A stretch of 64,000 bases of DNA, taken from assembly GCA_015055625.1 (NCBI GenBank), contig SVHU01000010.1, forward strand, positions 1 to 64,000, read 5' to 3'. This DNA is from Clostridiales bacterium. Lineage in GTDB: Bacteria > Bacillota > Clostridia > Christensenellales > Pumilibacteraceae. How positions within the stretch are numbered: the first letter of the stretch is position 1; each line of letters opens with the position of its first letter. Below the pieces are notes generated by a model. That model ran no database searches, had not been told where the DNA came from, and was given only the letters and a program-made list of their open reading frames with translations. The position numbers and the translations under genes are program-made. Below, piece after piece: positions 17,912 to 28,000 of the stretch.

Positions 17912-19290
17912 TATTCTTCGTCCGAGTTTTCTGCAACCTTAATCATTACCGCGCACTCGATACGCTTTTTGAAAAGCTCGCAACCGTACTTGTAAACGCC
18001 GTTTACCTTACCTGTTGCGTGATAGCCGTTTGCAGGACAGCCACCCGAACAATACAGCTTTGCCCAGCAGTCCTTACACTCCTCTTTAGCGTACGCGTTA
18101 CAAGAACGGAACTCGTCCTGAACTTCCACGTTTACAACGCCGTCCCAAACGTTACCGAGCTTATATTTTTCGTCGCCGACAAACTGATGACAGGGATACA
18201 AATCACCCCAAGGCGTAACAGCCATATATTCCGTTCCGCTACCGCAACCCGTGATACGCTTATAAATACAAGGGCCGTGCGTTAAGTCTAGCATATAGTG
18301 ATAGAAGGTAAAGCCTCTTCCTTCCTTTTTGCGCTTTATCATCTCTTTTGCAAGTAGCTCGTACTGCTCGAAAAGAATGGGCAAGTCCTCTTGTGTGAGA
18401 GCGTAAGGATCGGAGGGCGGACAAACCACTGGCTCCATACTAAGCTCGCTAAAGCCCATATCCGCCATGTGTATAATATCCTTGAAAAAGTCCACGTTGT
18501 TATGCGTATAAGTTCCGCGCATATAGTAGTCCTTATTACCACGCTTTTCCACCAAACGCTTGAACTTGGGCAAAATCACGTCGTAAGAACCTTTTCCTGC
18601 ATAGTCCTTTCTAAAGTGGTCGTGAACTTCCTTTCTTCCGTCTAAAGACAGAACGACGTTGCTCATTTCCTTATTAAGATAGTCCATAACTTCTTCGTCA
18701 AGCAGTACGCCGTTTGTGGTAAAAGTAAAGCGGAAATTCTTATTGTGCTGTTTTTCGATGCTACGCGCGTAGGCAACAAGCTGTTTTACAACGTCGAAGT
18801 TAAGCATTGGCTCTCCGCCGAAAAAGTCAACCTCTAAGTTTCTACGCGTTCCCGAAGCTTTGATAAGATAGTCAAAAGCCTGTTTTCCTACCTCGAAAGT
18901 CATAAGCGCTCTATCGCCCTGATATTTTCCCTGGCTTGCAAAGCAGTACGAGCAGTTAAGATTACAAGAGTGAGCAACGTGCAAGCAAAGCGCTTTTACC
19001 ACCTTGCTGTTGTTCTTATAATCGTATGCAAGATTTTCGTAGATGTCCTTAGAGAAAAGCTTTCCGCTCTCTTTTAGCGCCTTTATATCACCCAAGCACT
19101 CCAAAACCTCTTCCCTAGTAACGTCGGGAAGATGCGCGTATTTTTTTAGAATTATATCTACTATTTCGTCTTGAGTTTTTTGCTCGTAAAGCGAAATAAT
19201 ATCGTAGGCTACCTCGTCTACCGTATGTACCGAACCACTACAAGTGTCAAGCACAATATTATATCCGTTAAGTTTATATTGATGTACCAT
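17911..19290 (-). CDS. scfB: Radical SAM/SPASM SCIFF maturase
   Basis: 459 aa. The enzyme installs thioether crosslinks in the SCIFF (ranthipeptide) precursor. It starts with a peptide-recognition (RRE-like) region (about 1-90), then the radical SAM cluster motif C109-x3-C113-x2-C116 in HSCNLNCSYCFAS. The C-terminal SPASM region carries cysteine groups CGSGTEYMAVTPWGDLYPC (about 345-363) and CKDCWAKLYCSGGCPANG, binding auxiliary Fe-S clusters. The precursor gene scfA lies 357 bp upstream on the same strand, the classical arrangement, but here a tandem repeat and a terminator hairpin intervene. It overlaps the following decarboxylase gene. Confidence 0.92.
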   Translation of the reverse strand: MVHQYKLNGYNIVLDTCSGSVHTVDEVAYDIISLYEQKTQDEIVDIILKKYAHLPDVTREEVLECLGDIKALKESGKLFSKDIYENLAYDYKNNSKVVKALCLHVAHSCNLNCSYCFASQGKYQGDRALMTFEVGKQAFDYLIKASGTRRNLEVDFFGGEPMLNFDVVKQLVAYARSIEKQHNKNFRFTFTTNGVLLDEEVMDYLNKEMSNVVLSLDGRKEVHDHFRKDYAGKGSYDVILPKFKRLVEKRGNKDYYMRGTYTHNNVDFFKDIIHMADMGFSELSMEPVVCPPSDPYALTQEDLPILFEQYELLAKEMIKRKKEGRGFTFYHYMLDLTHGPCIYKRITGCGSGTEYMAVTPWGDLYPCHQFVGDEKYKLGNVWDGVVNVEVQDEFRSCNAYAKEECKDCWAKLYCSGGCPANGYHATGKVNGVYKYGCELFKKRIECAVMIKVAENSDEE

Positions 19291-19340
19291 TTGTTTTTCC
19301 TTGTTTTTGTCTTTATTAATTTGCTAAAAAGCAATTATCT

Positions 19341-19590
19341 TGCCCACAAAAAATGCCATAATCGCGTTTTAGCTAAAGCACCTTGTTATCTTATTAAATA
19401 AACTCTCGTCTAATGACAATATTGACAGTGGGTCTGCCCACAATATTGACAGTGGGTCTGCCCACAAAAAATGCCATAATCGCGTTTTAGCTAAAGCACC
19501 TTGTTATCTTATTAAATAAACTCTCGTCTAATGACAATATTGACAGTGGGTCTGCCCACAATAACAATATTGACAGTGGGTCTGCCCACA
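19341..19590. repeat. Tandem 118-bp duplication between scfA and scfB
   Basis: The stretch beginning TGCCCACAAAAAATGCCATA recurs at 19341 and 19459, a 118-bp period. Each unit holds copies of AATATTGACAGTGGG and the palindrome GTGGGTCTGCCCAC, four of which occur in 19430-19590. The copies look almost identical, so the duplication is recent. Confidence 0.85.
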
Positions 19591-19626
19591 AAAAATGCTG
19601 TCTTAAAAGCAAGACAGCATTTTTTC
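19590..19626 (-). terminator. Terminator or attenuator after scfA
   Basis: AAAAAATGCTGTCTT and AAGACAGCATTTTTT form a perfect long stem with A/T tails. On the minus strand it lies directly after scfA, which would lower scfB expression relative to the peptide gene. Confidence 0.8.
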
Positions 19627-19647
19627 TCTTTGATTTGCTAAGCGTAA

Positions 19648-19800
19648 TTATTTAGCCTGCTTATTGCTTTCGCATTTCTGGTTAGCAACGCCACAAGAAG
19701 TTTTGCATGCGGACTGGCAAGAAGTCTGACATTCTCCGCAACCACCGGTCTTAACGGTCTTTGCAATATCCTTAGTTTCGATAGTCTTAATTCTGGTCAT
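19648..19800 (-). CDS. scfA: SCIFF peptide precursor (six cysteines in about forty-five residues)
   Basis: A 50-aa ribosomally made peptide, the substrate of the scfB maturase. It begins MTRIKTIETKDIAKTVKTGG (leader) and has cysteines at 21, 24, 28, 32, 36 and 43, the diagnostic SCIFF spacing, ending in a lysine-rich tail. Expected modification is thioether (sactionine/ranthionine-type) crosslinking of the Cys residues to upstream Thr, Ser or other residues. GGAGGG lies seven bases before the ATG and a strong promoter is about 40 bp upstream. Its role in clostridia is still debated (signalling or quorum sensing has been suggested). Confidence 0.93.
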   Translation of the reverse strand: MTRIKTIETKDIAKTVKTGGCGECQTSCQSACKTSCGVANQKCESNKQAK

Positions 19801-19838
19801 AGGTGTACCCTCCATAAGTTTATTAAAATATTAAATTT

Positions 19839-19867
19839 ATTCTATCACAACGAAAGTGCGTTGTCAA
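19839..19867 (-). promoter_or_regulatory. Promoter of scfA
   Basis: TTGACA at 19862-19867 and TAGAAT at 19839-19844 on the minus strand, 17-bp spacer, followed by GGAGGG at 19808-19813. Confidence 0.8.
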
Positions 19868-19902
19868 TAGTTTTTTGATTTTTGTGCGCTCTTTAAGTAA
19901 AA

Positions 19903-20532
19903 TTAAGCGTTAAGTCCGATCATAAAATTATAAAGAGAAGTCGTATTTGCACTAATCTTGAACACTGCAAAACCTGCAAACTCAGTTTCTTCGTTCTGGT
20001 TCTCAAACTCGGTGCTATCCCAAGCAATACACGTAACCTCTCTAATTTCGCCGTAAGTGTTTGCTACAAGCATTTCTACGGTATCAAAAGTATAAGATTT
20101 GCTACCAATCTTTGCTTCCTTAACTTCGCTAAACTCAAGTCTAAGCTTAGGAAGAGTTTGATCATACTTCTCATAAAGACCTTTGCCTTCCCCAGTAAGC
20201 TCGGTTTGAGTAAACTTTACAACTTCGCCATTTTCGTAGTAAGTCTTGTTATCGGTATCCGTTCTACCAGAGAAAATGGATTGCATAAGGCTGTAAGAAT
20301 TTTCCTTCAAAAGCTTTTTGAGCTTATCATAATTTTTACCTTGCTGTCCAGGAAGATCTTTTGCAATATGATATCCGTTAGCGTTAGCATCTTCGTATAC
20401 AATTGCTTTTCTGAAATCTGCAAGATTTTCTAATGGCTTGGTATTAACAAGGCTGAACACCAATACTAATACAACAACTGCAACAAGCAATACGGCTCCG
20501 ATAGAAATTCCAATTTTAGCTCTTTTTTTCAT
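19903..20532 (-). CDS. Membrane-anchored hypothetical protein downstream of ftsH
   Basis: 209 aa. A single N-terminal hydrophobic segment (about residues 9-29) preceded by KKRAK predicts a signal anchor with the remaining 180 residues outside the cytoplasm. The rest alternates charged and beta-prone stretches and has no motif I recognise. The AGGAG ribosome site is good, and the gene follows ftsH by only 23 bp on the same strand, so the two are almost certainly one operon. A role in envelope quality control with FtsH is possible but is inference from position only. Confidence 0.75.
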   Translation of the reverse strand: MKKRAKIGISIGAVLLVAVVVLVLVFSLVNTKPLENLADFRKAIVYEDANANGYHIAKDLPGQQGKNYDKLKKLLKENSYSLMQSIFSGRTDTDNKTYYENGEVVKFTQTELTGEGKGLYEKYDQTLPKLRLEFSEVKEAKIGSKSYTFDTVEMLVANTYGEIREVTCIAWDSTEFENQNEETEFAGFAVFKISANTTSLYNFMIGLNA

Positions 20533-20555
20533 AAATTTCTCCTAAAAAATTTTTT

Positions 20556-22508
20556 TTATTTTGTTGCAGTGTTTTCATCTGCACTCTTTTTGTCGTTAGA
20601 TACAGGCTTTTGAGCCTCATTCAATCTTTTGTTAAGAGCAGTTTCTACCTCTTGGGCAGACGCTCCACTCATAAGCATCTCAATTTCTGGCGTGTAGATA
20701 GTTTCGCAAGCAAGCAAAACTCTTGCCATATTATCGAGAACGCTTTGTTTTTCTACAAGTATATCATAAGCGGTTTTGTGCGCTTCGTCAAGTATTTTCT
20801 TGACTTCTTGGTCAATTTTTTGCGAAGTTCCCTCAGAATAGGGCTGAACCTGACCGTAATCACGTCCAACGAACACCTCTTGACCTCCACCATAGTATAC
20901 AGTTCCAATCTCTTCGGACATACCCCACTCGGTAACCATCTTTCTTGCAATACGCGTTGCCGACTGAATATCGCCCACAGCGCCTGCGGAAATATCCTGA
21001 GTAATAATCTCTTCAGCTGCTCTTCCGCCCATCGTCATTGCCAGACGACTTTTTAGCTGAGATAACATAATATGTTCGTCGTCGTTGTCAGGACGAGTAA
21101 GCGTATAACCTGCCGCCTGACCACGAGGAATAATTGTAACTTCCTGAACCTGCTCTCCGTTTTCGAACGATGCGGAAACGATTGCGTGGCCTGCTTCGTG
21201 GTATGCGGTAATGCGCTTATCAACTTCGGTAACAAGTCTGGACTTCTTTTTCGGTCCCATCAACTCTTTGTTGATACCCTCGCAGATATCTTCCATTGTA
21301 ATAACCTTACGTCCGTCTTTTGCACACATAATTGCAGCCTCGTTAAGAGTGTTTGCAATCTCCGCGCCCGAAAAACCGCTCGTCATTCTTGCAAGCTTCT
21401 TAAAGTCCACATCAGAACCGATTGGCTTGTTTCTTGCGTGAACCTTGTATATAGCCTCTCTTCCTCTAACGTCGGGAAGCTGAACGTATACTTGTCTGTC
21501 AAATCTTCCCGGACGTAAGAGCGCGGGATCGAGAACGTCGGCTCTATTTGTCGCCGCCATAACAATAATTCCGTCGTTAGTCTTAAATCCGTCCATAAGA
21601 ACAAGTAGCTGGTTAAGCGTTTGCTCTCTTTCGTCGTTTCCTCCGCCAAGACCTGCTCCACGTTGACGACCTACCGCGTCGATTTCGTCGATAAATACGA
21701 TACAGGGCTGATGCTGTTTAGCCTTTTCGAACAAATCTCTAACACGCGATGCTCCCACACCTACGTACATTTCCACAAAATCAGAACCAGATACCGAGAA
21801 GAAAGGAACGTTTGCTTCGCCAGCAATAGCTCGAGCAAGCAATGTTTTACCTGTTCCGGGAGGTCCTACCATAAGTATACCTCTGGGGATACGAGCGCCA
21901 ACCGCCGTGAACTTTTGAGGATTTTTGAGGAATTCTACAACCTCTTTAACCTCTTCCTTTTCTTCGTCAGCGCCTGCTACGTCAGAAAAACGAACTTTAA
22001 TGTTGTTTTCCTTTTCTGCCTTGCTTTGAGCAAACATCGTTGCTTGTTTATTTTGCCCGCCAATGCTTCGAATTATGCTAATGATAAGTATAATACCAAT
22101 TATACCCATAAGCACGTAAAATACTATGTTCCAAATATTGGCTTCATCGCGATTATTATAAGTTAGGGTTATCTTTTTATCGGGTGCGTTGTCAATGTTA
22201 AATCTTTGAATCCACTCAGAAAGCTTTAAATTTCCCACGTCAACCACATCGCCATTTGCGTCCGTATATTTATAGAAAACCTCAAACTCTTCTAAATGAA
22301 TATACGCCAAGTATTCTTTACCTTTATGCTTATACACAACTTCGTCGTTGTTAATGTCAACAGCCGTAACTTCGCCTTTTTCTAAACGATCCATTAATTC
22401 TGATGCATTAGACCCCTGAGGCGCTGTAAGGGTGTTCCATAAAACAACTGCAACAATGGCAAGCACAACCATTACAAGCACGGCAATTAATATATTTCTC
22501 TTTTTCAA
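20556..22508 (-). CDS. ftsH: ATP-dependent zinc metalloprotease FtsH
   Basis: 650 aa. Two membrane helices (about 5-25 and 127-147) enclose a small extracytoplasmic domain. The AAA module has Walker A GPPGTGKT (215-222), Walker [11 protein letters not shown] (271-280) and the second region of homology (about 317-340). The zinc site is H437-E438-A-G-H441. It degrades misassembled membrane proteins and short-lived regulators. The start codon is TTG at 22508 with GGAGG just upstream; no nearby ATG fits the family N-terminus. The last 30 residues are charged and probably disordered. Confidence 0.97.
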   Translation of the reverse strand: MKKRNILIAVLVMVVLAIVAVVLWNTLTAPQGSNASELMDRLEKGEVTAVDINNDEVVYKHKGKEYLAYIHLEEFEVFYKYTDANGDVVDVGNLKLSEWIQRFNIDNAPDKKITLTYNNRDEANIWNIVFYVLMGIIGIILIISIIRSIGGQNKQATMFAQSKAEKENNIKVRFSDVAGADEEKEEVKEVVEFLKNPQKFTAVGARIPRGILMVGPPGTGKTLLARAIAGEANVPFFSVSGSDFVEMYVGVGASRVRDLFEKAKQHQPCIVFIDEIDAVGRQRGAGLGGGNDEREQTLNQLLVLMDGFKTNDGIIVMAATNRADVLDPALLRPGRFDRQVYVQLPDVRGREAIYKVHARNKPIGSDVDFKKLARMTSGFSGAEIANTLNEAAIMCAKDGRKVITMEDICEGINKELMGPKKKSRLVTEVDKRITAYHEAGHAIVSASFENGEQVQEVTIIPRGQAAGYTLTRPDNDDEHIMLSQLKSRLAMTMGGRAAEEIITQDISAGAVGDIQSATRIARKMVTEWGMSEEIGTVYYGGGQEVFVGRDYGQVQPYSEGTSQKIDQEVKKILDEAHKTAYDILVEKQSVLDNMARVLLACETIYTPEIEMLMSGASAQEVETALNKRLNEAQKPVSNDKKSADENTATK

Positions 22509-22555
22509 TCTAAACCTCCGTATTTATATACGGTTATAAACCGCATACATAGATT

Positions 22556-22585
22556 ATTATATCACATTTCCTTTTATTATATCAA
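22556..22585 (-). promoter_or_regulatory. Promoter of ftsH
   Basis: TTGATA at 22580-22585 and TATAAT at 22556-22561 on the minus strand, 18-bp spacer, about 48 bp before the TTG start. Confidence 0.7.
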
Positions 22586-22659
22586 GCATTTTTGTATAGT
22601 TTGTGTTAAAAGAGTAATAATATCTTTCGACAAAAGAGGTAAAAGACGCCCTTGGAGCG

Positions 22660-23090
22660 AATGATAACTCACTTTACTTAAAGCACAACATATCAGGTCA
22701 ATCTATAAGATTGTGGATTGCCACGGTGGGCAGACCCACGGTCAATATATTGGGAGATTCGTGAATCGGTGGACAGGTCCACTCCCGATATGGGGGTAGT
22801 TATAATTCGGGCGATTCGTGAATCGCCCCTACATAATAACTAACTACACTTAATTACTTGCTTTGTTAAAGCACAACATTTCGGATGCAACGTCCACGTT
22901 GGTGCGCCTTCGCACCGTCTACGGATTGGCTTTATCATAGTGGGCGATTCGTGAATCGCCCCTACATAATAACTAAAAACTCAATTACTAGCTTTACTTA
23001 ATGTACAACATATTGGCTCCAACGTTTACGTTGGCATATCAGGTCAAGCTTTAAGCTTGCTCGCAATGATGGTGGGGATATACATTGGTG
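22660..23090. repeat. Block of interspersed hairpin repeats
   Basis: The ftsH-parB gap holds GTGGGCAGACCCAC (about 22727), GTGGACAGGTCCAC (about 22768), two GGCGATTCGTGAATCGCC units (about 22809 and 22944), CAACGTCCACGTTG joined directly to GTGCGCCTTCGCAC (about 22888-22914), CAACGTTTACGTTG (about 23019) and CAAGCTTTAAGCTTG (about 23043). No gene is visible; the parB promoter starts at 23121. Confidence 0.85.
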
Positions 23091-23120
23091 GTTTTTATCT
23101 TAACAATATTATAATTATGC

Positions 23121-23149
23121 TTGCAATTATTCGAAAAAATATGTATAAT
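23121..23149 (+). promoter_or_regulatory. Promoter of parB
   Basis: TTGCAA at 23121-23126 and TATAAT at 23144-23149, 17-bp spacer; AAGGAG lies before the ATG at 23188. Confidence 0.75.
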
Positions 23150-23187
23150 TATAAAGTAAATAACAACTAGCGCAACAAGGAGAAGAT

Positions 23188-24078
23188 ATGGCAAAAGGAT
23201 TAGGCAAAGGCTTGAGCGCATTGCTCAGCAATTCCGAAGAGGAATACGATATTAAAGGAATTGACGCCGTTACACCCGAAGAGGCGTCGTCAACAAAAGA
23301 ATTACCAATAACTCAGATTTTTCCAAACGTTAATCAGCCACGTAAAGTTTTTGACGAGGTTGCATTAAACGAGCTTGCTAACAGCATACGTCTACACGGC
23401 GTTATTTCGCCCATTATCGTTGTAAAACAAGACGGCGGATATATGATTATTGCGGGTGAAAGAAGATGGAGAGCGTCTAAAAAGGCGGGACTTTTTACCA
23501 TTCCTGCAATCGTAAGAGATTATACTCCCAAGCAAGTTAAAGAGATTTCTCTTATCGAGAACTTACAGCGCGAAGACCTTAACCCCATTGAAACGGCGGT
23601 TGCTATCCGTCAGCTTATGGACGATTATAAGTACACTCAAGAAGAGGTTGCCGACCGTATTGGCAAGAGTCGTCCTGCGGTAGCTAATACCTTGCGCCTT
23701 CTTACTCTTTCGTCCTACGTTACATCGCTTGTGTCTAGCGGAAAGCTTTCTGCAGGTCATGCAAGATGTCTTGTTGTAGTGGACAGCGAAGAATCCCAAG
23801 CTCAGCTTGCCGATAAATGCATAAAAGACTCGCTTAGCGTTAGAGATTTCGAAAAGCTCGTTAAAAACTTCCTTAAGCCCAAAGAGAAAAAGGAAGAAAA
23901 GAAAGAACAAAGTTTAGAGCTTATCGACCTCGTTCAACGTCTTCAGCGTACGTTTGCAACCAAGGTTTCAGCTATCGGTAACGACAATAAGGGTAGAATT
24001 TATATCGACTACTACACTCGCGACGATTTGGATAGAATAGTAGAGCTTTTGACAAAACTTGAACACAAAAAGGACTAG
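23188..24078 (+). CDS. parB: Chromosome partitioning protein ParB/Spo0J
   Basis: 296 aa. The N-terminal GKGLGKGLSALL is the usual ParA-stimulating start. The CTPase/ParB domain shows PNVNQPRKVFDEVALNELANSI and the GERRWRA arginine box (about 92-98), followed by IENLQREDLNPIETA and a helix-turn-helix with QEEVADRIGKSRPAVANTLRLL that reads parS. A short C-terminal dimerisation region ends the protein. It loads at parS and recruits ParA and condensin. Three matching parS sites lie at 41.5-42.1 kb. Unusually, no parA precedes it; the gene has its own promoter and terminator and is flanked by repeats. Confidence 0.96.
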   Translation: MAKGLGKGLSALLSNSEEEYDIKGIDAVTPEEASSTKELPITQIFPNVNQPRKVFDEVALNELANSIRLHGVISPIIVVKQDGGYMIIAGERRWRASKKAGLFTIPAIVRDYTPKQVKEISLIENLQREDLNPIETAVAIRQLMDDYKYTQEEVADRIGKSRPAVANTLRLLTLSSYVTSLVSSGKLSAGHARCLVVVDSEESQAQLADKCIKDSLSVRDFEKLVKNFLKPKEKKEEKKEQSLELIDLVQRLQRTFATKVSAIGNDNKGRIYIDYYTRDDLDRIVELLTKLEHKKD

Positions 24079-24099
24079 ACGCATACAGGAAAATACAAC

Positions 24100-24132
24100 A
24101 AAAGCAACTCTTAAGTTAAGGGTTGCTTTTTT
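24100..24132 (+). terminator. Terminator of parB
   Basis: AAAAGCAACTCTTAA and TTAAGGGTTGCTTTTTT form a stem with a T-tract directly after the parB stop. Confidence 0.8.
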
Positions 24133-24149
24133 ATTGCAAAATAAATGAT

Positions 24150-24885
24150 AATTGGCTGTACTTATATCGCTCGGTGAGCAGACCAATAATCGATATGGGG
24201 GCGCGCTGAGATTGCCACGCTTCGCTCGCAATGACAGGGAAAAGAATTGACGATAGGTAATTTTCTTACTTTACTTATTGTATTACGCCTCCGCACCGTC
24301 CACGGATTAGCTTTATCATAGTGGGCGATTCGTGAATCGCCCCTACATTATGTAAAAAAACAACTACGCTTTATTTCTTGATTTACTCAAAGTACAATCT
24401 ATTGGGAGTGCGCTTGTGCACCGGGATTGCCACGCTTCGCTCGCAATGACGTCGTGAGGGTGTATTGGGAGTGCGCCTTCACTCTAAAAACTTGTAAATT
24501 CAAAGAACTAATTGCTCTCATTTATAAATAATATGCTAAAGGACTTATATTGGGTGTGCGCCTCCGCACCGATTCGTGAATCGCCCCTACATTATGTTAA
24601 AAAACAACTACGCTTTATTTCTTGATTTACTCAAAGTACAATCTATTGGGTGTGCGCCTCCGCACCGATTCGTGAATCGGTGGACAGGTCCACTCCCGAT
24701 ATGAAAACTAACGGTTTATAATTGTTTGCTTTGCTAAAACACTCATATTGGATGCAACGTCACGTTGCTTCGGGCGATTCGTGAATCGCCCCTACATAAA
24801 AACTTATGTTGTTGATTACTTGCTTTAGTTAAAGCACGATAATAGGTCAAGCTTTAAGCTTGCTTACAATGACATAAGGTAGGGT
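24150..24885. repeat. Block of interspersed hairpin repeats
   Basis: The gap between parB and the giant gene is filled with the same modules: ATTGCCACGCTTCGCTCGCAAT (twice), GGCGATTCGTGAATCGCC (about 24324 and 24776), GTGCGCTTGTGCAC and GTGCGCCTCCGCAC loops, GTGGACAGGTCCAC, CAAGCTTTAAGCTTG, and at least two long shared segments around TTACTCAAAGTACAATCTAT. No coding sequence is seen. Confidence 0.85.
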
Positions 24886-24892
24886 ATATTAT

Positions 24893-24944
24893 AACACAGC
24901 AAAACACCCGCGCAAAATAATTTGCGTGGGTGTTTTGCTGTGTT
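24893..24944. terminator. Long hairpin, probable terminator of the giant gene
   Basis: The arms 24893-24916 and 24921-24944 form a 24-bp stem with one G-T pair and a 4-nt loop, near AACACAGC/GCTGTGTT ends. It lies 120 bp beyond the giant gene's stop codon. No clear T-tract follows on the minus strand, so the hairpin may instead stabilise the transcript end. Confidence 0.55.
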
Positions 24945-25063
24945 TTGTAGAATACGTTGCGCACAAAATCGGTACATGCTCTTAAATAGGAGGGAAAGAG
25001 CGGTAGCGATTTGCGCTGTGTACGTATTCCGTATTTGGTTAGTTAATTGGCTTTTATTCCTTA

Positions 25064-28000
25064 TTACGCCTGCTTAACGCTAAGGTTTCTTACCTGAACT
25101 TTACCGTTATTATCGTGGAAGAATGGTACTCCTACAATAACATTGCCGTCATCTGCAAAGTTAGGCGTTGCGTTCTTAAGATCATCTAACGTGCAGGTGC
25201 CTTGTAAAGCGCCGGTATATCCTGTGTAATAACTGTAAATATCGTCAATCACATAGTTAACGTTGCTGTCGTCAAACGTTGCATTAACCGCGCCGATCCA
25301 GATCTTAACAGTCTTACCGTTAACAACCTGCATCTGGAAGTCAAGCTCTCTTGCTCCAAACGTTGTAGCAACCGTTGCATAATCCGCCTGATAGAATGCT
25401 ACGCTGTGCGTAACTGCATTTTTAGCTGCAGGTGCGTTTACTCTTAATCCCCATCCGTCGTTTGTATTTCTTGCGGAAATCATGGGAGCGCTTGTGGTAT
25501 TGTAGTTTGTAGCGATCTTCAAGATCTTGCCGGTAGAAGGCTGAATAAGCTGGAATCCAACACCTTGAGGTTTACCGTTTTTGTCCGCCCATACGGAGTA
25601 TGTTGCACGCATGGTAAGAGTTCCCTTGTTAAGGTCATAAGCCTTGCCAGTAAGGTACTGAGGAGTCTCTCCGGTCATATATCCACGTCCGTTTCCGCTA
25701 TCCGTCATAGTAATAGCAGATGCGCCACCAATCTTGCGTCCGTCTACAACCGAAGGATAAATTCTGGTGTAACCTGTAATCTTGGAGCCTGCAGTGTATG
25801 CAAACTTACCGTCGGTGTTGTAGTAGTAGCCCGAGCTATCGCCAAACGACGATGCGGTCTTACCCTCTACAAGAGTATCGATAACGGTACCCCACTTAGC
25901 GCTAACCGTGCCGTAGCCTGCAATCATTACATCATAATCCTTGTTGGTAAGAAGTACGGGAGCTGCGATCTTTTCGATTGCGCCGATAGTAGCGGTAAGA
26001 GAAGCGCCCTCTACTGCCTCGTATGCGTTGATTGCTTCGATTGCAGTAGCCTTGTTAGCGTCGTAATACTCTTTACCTGCGGGGGAAAGCTTAGCGGTAT
26101 CGATTGCGTTAATCTTTGCAATAGCGGAAGCCTTAGCGTCAGCAATAGCCTGAGTATTGTCGGTTGCGATTGCAACAGGCGTTACTTTGAAGTGGTTTGC
26201 TGCGTACGCGTTAGAGTAGATGTAGGTTTCGTGGTTTGCAAGATAACCAAACTGAACTGCAGTAGACTTGGTAGGAATCTTAGAAGAGGTGTTTGCATAA
26301 GCCGAGTTTTCGTTGTTTGTCGTGTAGTTGGTCATAAGAACTTCGTAGTCAGCGGAGAATGCAAGAACGTCGTCTACGTATACGTTAACGTCAGTTCCTT
26401 CAATTTCCCACTTAGCATGGAAGCTAGCGGACTGGAAGTTACCCTGCCACAATCCTACTTGCTCTAAAGCCTGCTGATTGTAGTAATTTACGCCCTTAAG
26501 CGAAGAAGTTACGTTCCAGCATCTCTGAGTCCAGCCGTTTGTTATACCAAACTGCATTGCAATTTTGTTTTCCTTAAAGCCAAGCACAAACTGATTGGTT
26601 CCGTTGCTGATCAAAAGTCCGGAAGTCTGGTGAGGATGATCGGTTCCAAGCATAAGGTCGCTCTCTACTACAACACGGTTGGTTGTCATATCATACTTTT
26701 CGGGAGTATAAACCTTAGAGGAGTTGGTTGCACCGCTAAAGCGAGTGCTAGAACCAGTTTCTGCACCTTCGTTAGCGAACGTTCCCCAAAGCGCGTAAGA
26801 GCCGTCTACAAGCTTCATTCCAGAACCCCAAGATCCGCCAATATAAGTGCCGATATTTCCGGTAACTTCGGAGGGAGCTACCTTCTTAGCGTTGAATATG
26901 CTGAAGTCATAAGTAAGCTGTGCGGAAGTGGAATATCCAAAGCAGAAGGTTGTGCCGGTGTTTGTAGCAGCGATGTTTTCGGTAGCCATAAGTACCCAGC
27001 CTGCTCCACCGCCGTGCTTACCGTACATTTTGAGAGTTCCCTCTTCACGTACGAACGCATAGTCGTAAACCTTTCCTGTAAAGTTGTTAATTGTAATATC
27101 CTTAGGTCCGCCAAAGTCGAACAACGTATTGTTTGCAGAAGAATCCCAGTTTGACTTACCTGTTCCCATGGAGCTAATTCCAAGATTGTCAACGTTGCCG
27201 TACTTAAACTTCATGTTGGGATCTCTGTCAGACTGCTGTCTTTCGTTCCACTTAAAGGAAAGCGTGATTGCTTCGCCAACAGCAAGGTTGGTATCAAGCC
27301 ACTGGTTGTATCTCTTTTCGCCATAATAGTTGTAAGAAAGCTTAGAGGTATCAATGGTGGAAGCAAGATCGTTAGCATTAAGAGTGTTTCCGTCAATCGC
27401 AAGCTCTCCGCCATTGCCGTCCAAAGCAAACGTCCAAGGCATCACTGCATTGTCAAGAGCGGTTGTAGCAGTCTTCTTATCTGTGTAAGAAATTGCCTTT
27501 CCAAAATGGAATTTCTTAGCAAAAGTTATGGAAGTAGAAGTACCAACAGCTACGTCAAACGAGAACGAACCGTCCTCTGCGGTTGTGGTTTCGGCAATAA
27601 CGTCACCTTCTTTTCCTGCAACTACTGCCTTTACGCTTACGCCCGAAAGAACGTTGCCACGCTCATCAACAGCCTTACCCGTAAGAGCGTAAGAAGTCTT
27701 GTTTTCAAAGTTTGCCTTTACGGAAACTTCTTCTACAACGTTAGCGTCAGAGGTTGCCCAGCCTGTAAATACGTTATAGCTGTACGCGTCTGCTTCCTTT
27801 TCGGGAACGATAAGAGAAGCGGTATCGATAGAGGAAAGAACAGTACCGTACTTTACGGAAAGCGCATCGTTACCCTCAAAGGTTACTGCAATATTTGCTT
27901 CTACCTTTGTTTTAACAGCGTTAAGAGAAGCAAGAATAGCATCAGCTTCTGCTTGCGCGGTTGCTTCGTCCAAAGTAGCGATTGCTTCGATATCTGCAAG

